Part shown: piece after piece, positions 1-8,097 of the stretch
Layout: each line of letters starts with the position of its first letter
Position numbering within the stretch: the stretch's first letter is position 1
NCBI RefSeq assembly: GCF_030444335.1
Contig: NZ_CP128595.1
Coordinates: forward strand, 1,812,501-1,876,500
DNA: 64,000 nt
Direction: 5' to 3'
Source: Polaribacter huanghezhanensis
Lineage (GTDB): Bacteria; Bacteroidota; Bacteroidia; Flavobacteriales; Flavobacteriaceae
The notes under the pieces: model-generated
What the model was told of the DNA's origin: nothing
The model's database searches: none
The model's input: the letters and a program-made list of their open reading frames with translations, nothing else
Position numbers and translations under genes: made by a program

Positions 1-342
1 TTACAGCAATGGAATGTGTCAGTTAGCAATCCATCAAATCAAGTTTCTGATATTGAAGGAAATATTACGAAAGAAAAGGGTTCTTTTGTAAATAATGCAT
101 TGAGGCATTTTATAGTTGGAGTTGAATTATTTCCAGAAAGTGCAATTAACTTGAGATTGGGATATAATTTTAGAAAATCACAAGAATATAAATTACAAAA
201 TATTAGATCATTTGGTGGAATATCATTTGGTTTTGGATTAAATATGAATAATTTTAAATTGAATTATTCGTATTCTAAAGTGCATACTGCCACAAATATT
301 AGTACTTTTAGTTTACAAATAAATTTAGATAGAAGAAGATAA
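1..342 (+). CDS. porQ: Type IX secretion system protein PorQ, C-terminal end (partial)
   Basis: The reading frame is open from base 1, so this is the last 113 codons of a longer gene that begins before the window. The residues alternate polar and hydrophobic in short strands (LRLGYNF, ISFGFGLNM, FKLNYSYS, TFSLQINL), as in an outer-membrane beta-barrel end. PorQ is a barrel protein needed for type IX secretion in Bacteroidota, and porQ is commonly followed directly by cmk, as here: the stop codon is immediately followed by the cmk ATG. Identification rests on remembered family resemblance and this neighbour. The GTG at base 16 is internal, not a start. Confidence 0.75.
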   Translation, partial: LQQWNVSVSNPSNQVSDIEGNITKEKGSFVNNALRHFIVGVELFPESAINLRLGYNFRKSQEYKLQNIRSFGGISFGFGLNMNNFKLNYSYSKVHTATNISTFSLQINLDRRR

Positions 343-1029
343 ATGAATAAAAAAATTACGATTGCAATAGATGGTTTTTCATCAACAGGGAAAAGTACAA
401 TAGCCAAACAATTGGCAAATTATTTGGGTTATATATATGTTGATACCGGTGCAATGTACAGAACAGTAACACTATTTGCGATGCAACATCATTTTGTTGG
501 ATTGGATTTCATCCATCAAGAAAAGTTGATTAGCGAATTAAAAAACATTAAGATTTCTTTTATTTTTAATAAAGACGTGGGTTTTGCAGAAGTGTATTTA
601 AATGATGTAAATGTTGAGAAAAAGATACGTTCATTAGAAGTATCGAACTTAGTAAGTAAGGTCTCAGCAATTTCTAAAGTTAGAGAAAAATTGGTATTAG
701 AACAACAAGAAATGGGTTTGCATAAAGGAATTGTAATGGACGGAAGAGATATTGGTACTGTTGTTTTTCCGAATGCAGAGTTGAAAATATTTATGACTGC
801 TTCTGCCGAAACTAGAGCGAAAAGAAGATATGATGAGTTGATTGAAAAAGGAGACACTGTTAATTATGAAGAGATTTATAAAAATGTAGTTGATAGAGAT
901 CAAATGGATACAACGAGAAAAGATTCTCCTTTAGTAAAAGCTGATGATGCAATCGAAATAGATAATTCAAATTTAACAAAACAAGAACAATTTGAAATAA
1001 TTCTCAAATTAGTTCAAGAAAAATTATAA
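343..1029 (+). CDS. cmk: (d)CMP kinase
   Basis: Cytidylate kinase phosphorylates CMP and dCMP with ATP in pyrimidine nucleotide salvage. The 228-residue length is normal. The P-loop GFSSTGKST is at residues 11-19, a DTGAMYR nucleotide-binding segment follows at about 34-40, and DGRDIGTVVFP near residue 130 is the conserved CMP-binding region. The ATG directly abuts the porQ stop codon, so the two genes are co-transcribed and probably translationally coupled. A strong hairpin terminator follows the stop. Confidence 0.97.
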   Translation: MNKKITIAIDGFSSTGKSTIAKQLANYLGYIYVDTGAMYRTVTLFAMQHHFVGLDFIHQEKLISELKNIKISFIFNKDVGFAEVYLNDVNVEKKIRSLEVSNLVSKVSAISKVREKLVLEQQEMGLHKGIVMDGRDIGTVVFPNAELKIFMTASAETRAKRRYDELIEKGDTVNYEEIYKNVVDRDQMDTTRKDSPLVKADDAIEIDNSNLTKQEQFEIILKLVQEKL

Positions 1030-1030
1030 T

Positions 1031-1060
1031 AAAAAAAGCAGACATTTGGCTGCTTTTTTT
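1031..1060 (+). terminator. Bidirectional intrinsic terminator between cmk and queE
   Basis: A perfect 11-bp inverted repeat (AAAAAAAGCAG / CTGCTTTTTTT) with an 8-base loop sits between two convergent genes. The A and T runs give a U-tail on either strand, so it can end both the cmk and the queE transcripts. Confidence 0.9.
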
Positions 1061-1061
1061 A

Positions 1062-1691
1062 TTATGGAATATCTAAATATTTATGTGTTTGTAAAGAAAT
1101 CTTCCATTTTGGATTTTTCATCACATAAGCTACAATTTCAGGAATCATTTTTTCTCTTTTGCTCCATTCTGGTTGTAAAAATAACTCACATTTTTCACTT
1201 ACTTTTAAAGCTTCTTCTTCTGCAAACTTAAAATCATTCCTATTATAAATGATCATTTTTAATTCATCTGCTTCTTTATAAACTTCATCTAAAGGTAATT
1301 TTGTTTTCTTTGGTGATAAACAAAACCAATCCCATTTTCCAGAAAAAGAATACGCTCCAGATGTTTCTATATGTGTTTTTATATGGTTTTGTTGCAGTTG
1401 ATTTGTGATGTAATCTAAACTCCACATTAAAGGTTCTCCACCAGTAATTACAACTGTGTCAGCGTACTTTTTTGCATTCTCTACAATTAAATCAGCATGA
1501 GTTGGTGGATGCAATTTAGCATTCCAACTTTCTTTAACATCACACCAATGACAACCAACATCACAACCGCCAATTCGTATAAAATATGCAGCTTTTCCTG
1601 TATGAGAACCCTCACCTTGAATGGTGTAAAATTCTTCCATTAGTGGAAGCATTTCTCCTTTATTTATTAAATCTTGAACCTCTTTTTTCAT
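1062..1691 (-). CDS. queE: 7-carboxy-7-deazaguanine synthase (radical SAM)
   Basis: QueE converts 6-carboxytetrahydropterin to 7-carboxy-7-deazaguanine in the queuosine pathway. The 209-residue protein has the radical-SAM cluster cysteines C43, C47 and C50 in CDVGCHWC, preceded by the substrate-loop segment FYTIQGEGSHTG, and the SAM-binding TGGEPLMW at 83-90. No other queuosine gene is visible nearby. The start is supported by a TAnnTTTG promoter box only 7 bases upstream. It is convergent with cmk and shares the terminator. Confidence 0.95.
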   Translation of the reverse strand: MKKEVQDLINKGEMLPLMEEFYTIQGEGSHTGKAAYFIRIGGCDVGCHWCDVKESWNAKLHPPTHADLIVENAKKYADTVVITGGEPLMWSLDYITNQLQQNHIKTHIETSGAYSFSGKWDWFCLSPKKTKLPLDEVYKEADELKMIIYNRNDFKFAEEEALKVSEKCELFLQPEWSKREKMIPEIVAYVMKNPKWKISLQTHKYLDIP

Positions 1692-1698
1692 TGGTTGG

Positions 1699-1706
1699 CA
1701 AAGATA
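1699..1706 (-). promoter_or_regulatory. Promoter -7 box for queE
   Basis: On the minus strand the sequence TATCTTTG matches the Bacteroidota -7 consensus TAnnTTTG. It ends 7 bases before the queE ATG, so the transcript would have almost no leader. No convincing -33 TTG is seen at the usual distance. Confidence 0.6.
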
Positions 1707-1873
1707 CAGAAACTTAAAAGAATATGTGAATCAATAAAAAGGAATTCTATTTACTATTTTTAAGAGATATTAGCTTTATATTGTTTTGTATCATTTAAAG
1801 TTTGATTACTTTTATGCTCGTTAAATAAGAAAAAACAAAAAGAACCGTTTAGTTAGTATAAAAATATAAAAGA

Positions 1874-2440
1874 ATGAATAAGAATATCTATAAATTATTA
1901 GTTGTTAGTGTAATCTCAATTTTATTTGTACAATGTGGTGGTGGTGGAAAATTTACCATTGCAAAAGGAAAAGTTGGTGAATTAACCACGCTAACTACGG
2001 TAAGCGAATTAGACAACATTTTTAAAAAGGATTCTATTGTTAAAAATTTAAGTGAAGGAAGTCTAGGAAGTAATTATTTTCAGGATGATGATGAATATTT
2101 AATTTATGAAAAAGGAGGAAAGCATTTATTAACGATTATTCCGCAAGAGCAATTAGACTCTACATCAACCATAAAAAGTATTCAAATTTATGATCCAAGA
2201 TTTTCTACTAAAACAGGAATTTCATTAGAATCGTCTTTTGAAGATATCAATTTAAATAATAAAATCACTAAAGTTGAAACTTCTTTAAGTTCTGCAACCT
2301 TATTTATAGACGATTTAAACGTTACTATTTCTTTGGATAAAGAAGATTTAGGCTTAAAGAATTTTAGCACCCAAAAAATCAGCTTAGAGCAAATTCCTGG
2401 TTTGGCAAAAGTAAAATCTTTTATCGTGTGGTTTAATTAA
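1874..2440 (+). CDS. Small lipoprotein of unknown function
   Basis: I do not recognise the family. The first 23 residues form a lipoprotein signal (basic start, hydrophobic core, LFVQC), with the lipidated cysteine followed by four glycines. The mature part is about 165 residues, mixed alpha/beta, without membrane segments or obvious catalytic motifs. Late hydrophobic stretches (ATLFIDDLNVTISL, VKSFIVWFN) suggest beta strands. It is the first gene of a probable three-gene operon: 4 bases separate it from the next ORF. It most likely sits on the periplasmic or outer face of a membrane. Confidence 0.85.
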   Translation: MNKNIYKLLVVSVISILFVQCGGGGKFTIAKGKVGELTTLTTVSELDNIFKKDSIVKNLSEGSLGSNYFQDDDEYLIYEKGGKHLLTIIPQEQLDSTSTIKSIQIYDPRFSTKTGISLESSFEDINLNNKITKVETSLSSATLFIDDLNVTISLDKEDLGLKNFSTQKISLEQIPGLAKVKSFIVWFN

Positions 2441-2444
2441 ATTT

Positions 2445-2840
2445 ATGTTGAAAAAGTTCTCGATAGAACATCATAAAGAGACAATTCTGAAACCTAATTC
2501 TGAATTTGAAAGAAGAATAATTTTGCAGTATTATTTAGATACTAATATTTCTATTAATACTATTGAAAGAGGAATTCTGATACAAACCAATGTTTCTGAG
2601 CCAGAATCTATTGGCATTATTGGTTGTTTGTTAAATGACAACAGCAAATTAAATACACTAAGATTAGCAATTGGAGCTAAAAATAGATCTAATAAAAAGT
2701 TGTCAGAGTTATCTGCTAGTTTATTTACTTTAGAACACTTAAAAAGTGCAGATTCTTATTATTTTCTTGAAACACATGTAGAAGATCTTTCAGAAATAGA
2801 AAATGTAATTAATAGAGAATATAGTTTATTATATTATTAA
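2445..2840 (+). CDS. Hypothetical protein, 131 residues
   Basis: This is a cytoplasmic-looking protein with no signal peptide or membrane segment and no motif I recognise. It contains a hydrophobic ESIGIIGCLLND segment, a lysine/arginine/asparagine-rich stretch (AKNRSNKKLSEL) and an acidic C-terminal third. It starts 4 bases after the lipoprotein stop and ends 4 bases before the cupin gene, so it is the middle gene of a compact operon. The close spacing and the lack of an overlapping better ORF make it a real gene; its role cannot be inferred. Confidence 0.75.
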   Translation: MLKKFSIEHHKETILKPNSEFERRIILQYYLDTNISINTIERGILIQTNVSEPESIGIIGCLLNDNSKLNTLRLAIGAKNRSNKKLSELSASLFTLEHLKSADSYYFLETHVEDLSEIENVINREYSLLYY

Positions 2841-2844
2841 GAAG

Positions 2845-3207
2845 ATGAAAAAATACACCGTTCAAAAATCACCATTTGTTTTTCCAACTACAGACGGAAA
2901 ATTAATTGAAGAACATTTTGGCAATGCAACCAATAAGGACTCAAATATTAGTATTGCACACATGATTGCTCCTCCTAAATGGAGTGAACCTTTTCAAACG
3001 CCAAAGTTTGATGAATATACGTATATAATAAAAGGTAAAAAACAATTTATTATTGATGATGTAACGGTGATTTTAGAAGCTGGACAATCAATTAAAATTA
3101 ATAAAAACACTCGAGTTCAATATTCAAATCCTTTTGATGCAGATTGTGAATACTTGGCAATTTGTTTACCGGCTTTCTCCATTGATTTGGTTAATAGAGA
3201 AGATTAA
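2845..3207 (+). CDS. Cupin-domain protein
   Basis: A 120-residue single-domain cupin. The first cupin motif is around residues 48-75 (PPKWSEPFQTPKFDEYTYIIKGK) and the second around 83-105 (ILEAGQSIKI...VQYSNP). The typical HxH metal ligands of motif 1 are not present as such, so metal binding is doubtful. Small cupins of this kind resemble EutQ-like or sugar-isomerase-like folds; a substrate cannot be assigned. It is the last gene of the operon and its 3' end overlaps the convergent membrane-protein gene by 4 bases. Confidence 0.75.
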   Translation: MKKYTVQKSPFVFPTTDGKLIEEHFGNATNKDSNISIAHMIAPPKWSEPFQTPKFDEYTYIIKGKKQFIIDDVTVILEAGQSIKINKNTRVQYSNPFDADCEYLAICLPAFSIDLVNRED

Positions 3208-3908
3208 ATTCTTTTTCTTGTTAGATAAAAAGGCAAATAAATCAACAAGAAATAAGGAATAACAATTAATTCAACAACAAAAACATAATACGGCCATTCG
3301 CCAAATAAATCTAACATAGAAGCTGAAATTGGTTTTCTATTGGTGTAAAAATAGTTTGATCCTAAGAAATAATTAAGAACAAACATCAACACCATATACA
3401 CTTGCATTCCAATAAATGATTTGAAGACACTTTTTAATGTTGGTCGCATTTTATAAATAAATGTAGCGTACATCATAAAAATGACTAAGCCAGCATGCAC
3501 AAACCAATATCTGAAAAATTCAAAATTTAAAAAGCTGTACGAACTCGGAGTTATTAAAGATTGAAGAGTTCCTGCTAAAATTAAAAAGAAGAAAATTTCG
3601 TAATGTAAATAGTTTCTTTTAAGAGAGACAATTGGAATTATTAGTGCTAAAAAGCTACATAAATGCAAGGGTAAATCTTCTTGTATATTAAAGTTGTCGC
3701 TATAGATTTTTATAACAAAACCGATAATTACAAAGAATGAAATTGAAATGGTTAAAATATTTCCAGTAAGTATTTGGATTTTTTCTGATTGTTTTTTTGC
3801 CCATTTAATTAAAAGATAACCGAATAGAAATAAGAGCAAAACAACAAGTAAATGTTGCATTGAAAAAGGAATAAAATCATTGTTTTCTTTTAGAAAAAAA
3901 TCGTTCAA
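3204..3908 (-). CDS. YwaF/TMEM164-like integral membrane protein (TIGR02206 type)
   Basis: The 234-residue protein has about seven hydrophobic segments spread along its length. Two signatures fit the YwaF/TIGR02206 family: LPLHLCSFLA in the third helix region and FRYWFVHAGL further on, followed by NYFLGSNYFYTNRKP and a conserved WPYY. The family is related to eukaryotic TMEM164/AIG1-type proteins, for which a conserved cysteine and histidine have been proposed as catalytic in acyl transfer or hydrolysis; here the Cys of LHLCS and the His of WFVHAG would correspond. Its substrate in bacteria is not established as far as I know. The gene is monocistronic and convergent with the cupin operon. 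Confidence 0.75.
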   Translation of the reverse strand: MNDFFLKENNDFIPFSMQHLLVVLLLFLFGYLLIKWAKKQSEKIQILTGNILTISISFFVIIGFVIKIYSDNFNIQEDLPLHLCSFLALIIPIVSLKRNYLHYEIFFFLILAGTLQSLITPSSYSFLNFEFFRYWFVHAGLVIFMMYATFIYKMRPTLKSVFKSFIGMQVYMVLMFVLNYFLGSNYFYTNRKPISASMLDLFGEWPYYVFVVELIVIPYFLLIYLPFYLTRKRI

Positions 3909-3943
3909 TTGCAGAAGTATTTACTGCAATATAAAAAAAGAAT

Positions 3944-4819
3944 TTAACTTCTAATTTTAGCAGCTAATAATGTGTTTTTTAACAACATGGCAATTGTCAT
4001 CGGACCAACACCACCAGGAACTGGAGTTATAAAACTAGCTTTTTTAGAAACGGATTCAAAATGAACGTCGCCAGTTAAACGATACCCTTTTTTCTTTGTG
4101 TTGTCAGCAACTCTGGTAATTCCAACATCAATAATTGTAACGCCATCTTTTACCATATCTGCAGTTAAAAACTCAGGAATTCCTAATGCAGCAACAACAA
4201 TATCTGCTTGTATCGTAATTTCTTTTAAATTTTTAGTTCTACTATGCGTAATGGTAACAGTTGCATTTCCTGCAGTTCTTTTTTGAGACATTAGAATACT
4301 CATCGGACTTCCAACAATATGACTTCTACCAATAATTACAACATGTCTTCCGCTTGTTTCTACTTTATAACGTTCTAATAACTCTAAAATTCCAAACGGA
4401 GTTGCAGGCAAGAATGTAGGTAAGTTTAAAGCCATTTTTCCAACATTTGTTGGATGAAACCCGTCAACATCTTTAGCAGGATTTACAGCCATTAATACTT
4501 TTTGTTCATCAATATGATTTGGTAATGGTAATTGAACTATAAATCCATCTATTTCAGAATTTGTATTTAGTTTTTCAATTTCTTGTAATAATTTTTCTTC
4601 TGATATTTCTTCTGATAAGCGAACTAAAGTTGATTCAAACCCTGCTTTTGCACAGGCTTTTACTTTCGCATTTACGTAGGTTAAACTTGCGCCGTTACTA
4701 CCAACTAAAATTGCTGCTAAATGTGGGGCTCTAATTCCAGTAGCAGTTAACTTTTGTACTTCAATTGCTATTTCTTCTTTAATCTGGTTTGATGTTGCTT
4801 TGCCGTCTAGTAATATCAT
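3944..4819 (-). CDS. folD: Bifunctional methylenetetrahydrofolate dehydrogenase/cyclohydrolase
   Basis: FolD interconverts 5,10-methylene-, 5,10-methenyl- and 10-formyl-tetrahydrofolate in one-carbon metabolism. It has 291 residues, the normal length. The catalytic YVxxK is at Y48-K52 (YVNAK), followed by QLPLPNHID, KDVDGFHP and the NADP-binding region with GRSHIVGSP, and the C-terminal PGGVGPMTIAML signature. It lies downstream of ffh on the same strand, separated by a terminator-like hairpin, so it probably has its own promoter. Confidence 0.97.
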   Translation of the reverse strand: MILLDGKATSNQIKEEIAIEVQKLTATGIRAPHLAAILVGSNGASLTYVNAKVKACAKAGFESTLVRLSEEISEEKLLQEIEKLNTNSEIDGFIVQLPLPNHIDEQKVLMAVNPAKDVDGFHPTNVGKMALNLPTFLPATPFGILELLERYKVETSGRHVVIIGRSHIVGSPMSILMSQKRTAGNATVTITHSRTKNLKEITIQADIVVAALGIPEFLTADMVKDGVTIIDVGITRVADNTKKKGYRLTGDVHFESVSKKASFITPVPGGVGPMTIAMLLKNTLLAAKIRS

Positions 4820-4854
4820 TATTGTTTTGTGTTATTGGCTTATTATGTAAACGA

Positions 4855-4885
4855 AAAAGAGACAAACGCTTTGTTTATCTCTTTT
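4855..4885 (-). terminator. Intrinsic terminator after ffh
   Basis: An imperfect 13-bp inverted repeat (AAAAGAGACAAAC / GTTTATCTCTTTT, one position giving a G-U pair on the minus strand) follows the ffh stop codon. On the minus strand it is followed by a T run. Confidence 0.7.
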
Positions 4886-4891
4886 AAAATT

Positions 4892-6220
4892 TTATTTCAT
4901 TCCTTGCATCATTTGCATCATTTTTCTGCCGCCGCCGCCTTGCATCATCTTCATCATTTTACTCATTTGATTAAATTGTTTCATCAATTGATTGACGTCT
5001 TGAACAGTAGATCCAGATCCTTTTGCGATTCGTTTTTTTCTGCTTGAGTTTATTGTGCTTGGTGTGCTTCTTTCTGATGGCGTCATCGAATGGATAATGG
5101 CTTCAATTCCTTTAAAAGAATCATCATCAATGTCAACATCTTTCATAGCTTTTCCAGCTCCAGGAATCATTCCAACTAAATCTTTCATGTTTCCCATCTT
5201 TTTGATTTGTTGAATCTGCGTTAAAAAATCATCAAAACCAAATTGATTTTTCGCAATTTTCTTTTGTAATTTTCTAGCTGATTCTTCATCAAATTGTTCT
5301 TGAGCACGTTCTACAAGAGATACAACATCTCCCATTCCCAAGATTCTATCCGCCATTCTATCTGGATGAAAAACATCAATTGCTTCCATTTTTTCTCCAG
5401 TTCCAATAAATTTTATTGGTTTATCTACTACAGATTTTATGGTTAATGCTGCTCCACCACGTGTATCACCATCTAATTTTGTTAAAATAACACCCTCAAA
5501 GTTTAAAACATCATTAAAAGCTTTTGCTGTATTTACAGCATCTTGCCCAGTCATAGAATCTACAACAAACAATGTTTCTTGCGGATTTACAGCTTTATGA
5601 ATGTTAGAAATTTCGGTCATCATTTCTTTATCAACAGCTAAACGACCAGCAGTATCAATAATGACTACATTTTTACCAGTTGCTTTTGCGTGTTTGATAG
5701 CATTTTGAGAAATTTCTACAGGATTGTTATTGCCAACTTCTGCATACACTTCTACGCCAATTTGATCTCCAACAACTTGCAATTGATTTATGGCTGCCGG
5801 ACGATACACATCACAACCAACTAATAAAACTTGTTTTGTTTTTTTAGTTTTTAAGTAGTTTGCTAATTTTCCAGAAAAGGTAGTTTTACCAGAACCTTGC
5901 AAACCAGACATTAAAATTACAGTTGGAGAACCACCAAGATTGATCCCTACGGTTTCTCCGCCCATTAATTCGGTTAACTCATCCTTAACCAACTTTACCA
6001 TTAGCTGTCCAGGATTTAATGTAGTTAATACATCTTGTCCTAAAGCTTTAGTTTGTACGTTTTTGGTAAAATCTTTGGCTATTTTAAAGTTAACATCGGC
6101 ATCTAATAAAGCTCTACGAACTTCTTTTAGTGTTTCTGCAACGTTTACTTCTGTAATACTACCGTGCCCTTTTAATGTGTGTAAGGCTTTATCTAATTTG
6201 TCGCTTAAATTATTAAACAT
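4892..6220 (-). CDS. ffh: Signal recognition particle GTPase Ffh
   Basis: Ffh binds signal sequences of nascent inner-membrane proteins and, with 4.5S RNA and FtsY, delivers ribosomes to the translocon. The 442-residue protein has the N domain (LKEVRRALLDADVNFKI), the P-loop GLQGSGKTT at 106-114, LTKLDGDTRGG in the G domain, and a methionine-rich M domain (RKKRIAKGSG, then many Met near the end). I chose the ATG at 6220 because the ATG 30 bases upstream lies inside the -7 promoter box and the protein from 6220 aligns with the usual N-terminus. Confidence 0.96.
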   Translation of the reverse strand: MFNNLSDKLDKALHTLKGHGSITEVNVAETLKEVRRALLDADVNFKIAKDFTKNVQTKALGQDVLTTLNPGQLMVKLVKDELTELMGGETVGINLGGSPTVILMSGLQGSGKTTFSGKLANYLKTKKTKQVLLVGCDVYRPAAINQLQVVGDQIGVEVYAEVGNNNPVEISQNAIKHAKATGKNVVIIDTAGRLAVDKEMMTEISNIHKAVNPQETLFVVDSMTGQDAVNTAKAFNDVLNFEGVILTKLDGDTRGGAALTIKSVVDKPIKFIGTGEKMEAIDVFHPDRMADRILGMGDVVSLVERAQEQFDEESARKLQKKIAKNQFGFDDFLTQIQQIKKMGNMKDLVGMIPGAGKAMKDVDIDDDSFKGIEAIIHSMTPSERSTPSTINSSRKKRIAKGSGSTVQDVNQLMKQFNQMSKMMKMMQGGGGRKMMQMMQGMK

Positions 6221-6247
6221 GTGCTTTGTGTTCTTTTTTTGGAAGCA

Positions 6248-6255
6248 CAAATATA
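6248..6255 (-). promoter_or_regulatory. Promoter -7 box for ffh
   Basis: TATATTTG on the minus strand matches TAnnTTTG. Transcription would start at about 6240, which rules out the upstream in-frame ATG at 6250 and decides the ffh start at 6220. Confidence 0.6.
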
Positions 6256-6502
6256 AGAAAATAGCATGATTTTTATAAGGAAATAATGTGTTATTTAGAT
6301 TTTGAAAATAGACTCAAAAAGAAATTAAATAAATGAAAAAGCGTGGCTAAAAGAAAGAATAAAAAAGAAATAAAAAGGATGAAATTTGAGTTGTCTATCA
6401 CTAAATTTTCATTTGCTTGATTTGCTGATTGAAGCCAACTCCAATTTTTATGCGTGACTAATAGAGTAAAAGAAACCACTTGTAATGTTATGTGAATTAT
6501 AG

Positions 6503-6598
6503 TTAACCCTTTTTTGGGAGTTGTGCAAAAGTTTTATCGCCCAAACTTTTGTTATATTCAAGCTGTTTTAGTACGCTTGGCAGATAAGAAGTATCCAT
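6503..6598 (-). pseudogene. 5' remnant of a DUF1572 (DinB-like) gene
   Basis: The 31-codon frame starts MDTSYLPSVLKQLEYNK and continues SLGDKTFAQLPKKG before a stop. This closely resembles the N-terminus of DUF1572 proteins (about 190 residues; typical start 'xYLxSxxKQFEYYKxLGxKTFxQL'), which should go on with a tryptophan-containing segment. Nothing of the rest of the family is present downstream. A TATCTTTA box lies about 20 bases before the ATG, so promoter and start have survived a deletion. The following DNA down to ffh (6256-6502) contains only a 62-codon ORF ending in a hydrophobic stretch that I cannot identify. Confidence 0.55.
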
Positions 6599-6638
6599 TA
6601 TACCAATCAATATTGAATTAAAAAATAAAGATACGTTA

Positions 6639-7124
6639 TTATTTATTTGAATTTGGAATAAATAGTAACGCAATTCCGTTAATGCAATGTCTTAAACCAG
6701 TTGTTTCTTTTGGACCATCTTCAAAAGAATGCCCTAAATGTCCGCCACAAACAGCACACTTTAATTCAGTTCTTGCTACTCCAATTTCATAATCAACATC
6801 AAGTTCAACGTTTCCTGTAATTGCTCTATCAAAACTTGGCCAACCAGTACCAGAATCAAATTTATATTTAGATAAATACAAAGGTGTTTTACACGCCGCA
6901 CAAACATAAACACCTTCAGCTTTATTAGTGTTATATGGATGAAAAAAAGGTTTTTCTGTAGCAGATTCTCTTAAAACATTATATTGAGCAGGAGATAAAA
7001 TGTTCCTCCATTCAGTTGCTGTTTTAACTATTTTATATGGAGACTTTTTTGATTTCTTTTCTTGTGCATTGGTTGAACAACTGATAAAAGAAACGAGTAT
7101 AATAAGAGAAAATAGTTTTTGCAT
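6639..7124 (-). CDS. msrB: Peptide-methionine (R)-S-oxide reductase, lipoprotein
   Basis: MsrB reduces the R epimer of methionine sulfoxide in proteins. The 161-residue protein starts with a lipoprotein signal peptide (VSFISC, Cys16), so it acts in the cell envelope rather than the cytoplasm. The structural zinc ligands are C75/C78 and C123/C126 (CAVCGGHLGHSFEDGP) and the catalytic cysteine is C147 in RHCINGIALLFIP. No msrA is adjacent. The gene stands alone between a decayed gene and the divergently transcribed M48 peptidase. Confidence 0.94.
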   Translation of the reverse strand: MQKLFSLIILVSFISCSTNAQEKKSKKSPYKIVKTATEWRNILSPAQYNVLRESATEKPFFHPYNTNKAEGVYVCAACKTPLYLSKYKFDSGTGWPSFDRAITGNVELDVDYEIGVARTELKCAVCGGHLGHSFEDGPKETTGLRHCINGIALLFIPNSNK

Positions 7125-7246
7125 TTTATTTTATTTTTACTTTAGGTCGATACAAGTTAAATCATCTTACAAGAAAAGCATTTTATTTTAAATAGAATAT
7201 GTAAGTTTATCTTTCGTTAAAACGATATAATATTATGAACAGATGT

Positions 7247-8056
7247 ATGAAAAAAATAACGACTTTACTACTTGTTTCAACCTTTTTAGTACAATGTAGT
7301 ACGGTGCCAATTACTGGAAGGAAAAGATTAGATTTAGTAAGTGATGCACAAGCATTACCTGCAAGTTTTGCACAATACAAAGGCTTTATAGAAAAGAATA
7401 AAATTTCTAAAAACACCAAAGAAACTAAAGAAATTAAAGAGGTAGGAAAAAGAATTTCTGAAGCTGTAGATCGGTTTATGCGTGCAAATAACATGAGCAA
7501 AGAAGCAGATGCTTATAGATGGGAATTTAATTTAATTGAAGATAAAACAGTAAATGCTTGGTGTATGCCAGGAGGAAAAGTAGTTTTTTACACAGGGATT
7601 TTACCAATTTGTGAAAATGAAGATGGTATAGCAGCAGTTATGGGACACGAAGTTGCACATGCTTTTGCAAGACACGGACAAGAACGGATGTCTCAAGCAA
7701 TGGCGCAGCAAGGGTTGTCTTTAGCGGTTGCTTACGGAACAAGAAATGATGAAAACTCTAAAATCTGGAACTTAGTATATGGAGTTGGTTCGCAAGTCGG
7801 AATGTTAGCGTATAGTAGAACTCACGAATCTGAAGCAGACAAATTAGGTTTAATATTTATGATTATGGCTGGTTATAATGGAGAAGAAGCTGCGCAAGTT
7901 TGGGTAAGAATGAGTAAAAGAACTGGTAAATCTTCTCAACCAGAATTTTTAAGCACGCATCCTTCAAATGAATCAAGAATACAAACATTAAAAGCATACT
8001 TACCAGAAGCAACAGCTTTGGCTAAAAAATTTAACGCAACTCCAATTGTAAAATAA
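7247..8056 (+). CDS. M48-family zinc metallopeptidase, lipoprotein
   Basis: A 269-residue envelope peptidase related to Oma1/BepA/LoiP-type M48 enzymes, which degrade misfolded outer-membrane or periplasmic proteins. It has a lipobox (FLVQC, Cys17), the zinc motif HEVAHAFARHG at 134-144 and the third ligand in the later ESEADKLG helix. I prefer the ATG at 7247 to the in-frame ATG four codons upstream because the signal peptide then begins MKKITTLLL. A TATCTTTC box near 7209 may be the promoter. It lacks the TPR domain of BepA. The MFS transporter gene follows in the same direction after 41 bases. Confidence 0.92.
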   Translation: MKKITTLLLVSTFLVQCSTVPITGRKRLDLVSDAQALPASFAQYKGFIEKNKISKNTKETKEIKEVGKRISEAVDRFMRANNMSKEADAYRWEFNLIEDKTVNAWCMPGGKVVFYTGILPICENEDGIAAVMGHEVAHAFARHGQERMSQAMAQQGLSLAVAYGTRNDENSKIWNLVYGVGSQVGMLAYSRTHESEADKLGLIFMIMAGYNGEEAAQVWVRMSKRTGKSSQPEFLSTHPSNESRIQTLKAYLPEATALAKKFNATPIVK

Positions 8057-8097
8057 AAGTTTATCTTGTGTTCTCAAACTAACTAAATTTTACTTTC

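Noticed and set aside
6291..6479. 62-codon ORF on the minus strand with a hydrophobic C-terminus
   Set aside because: No family resemblance, low-complexity Leu/Phe-rich end, and it lies in decayed DNA after the DUF1572 remnant. I treat it as chance or debris.
7207..7500. 97-codon minus-strand ORF
   Set aside because: It lies wholly inside the M48 peptidase gene region on the opposite strand; the M48 frame has a clear lipobox and HEVAH motif.
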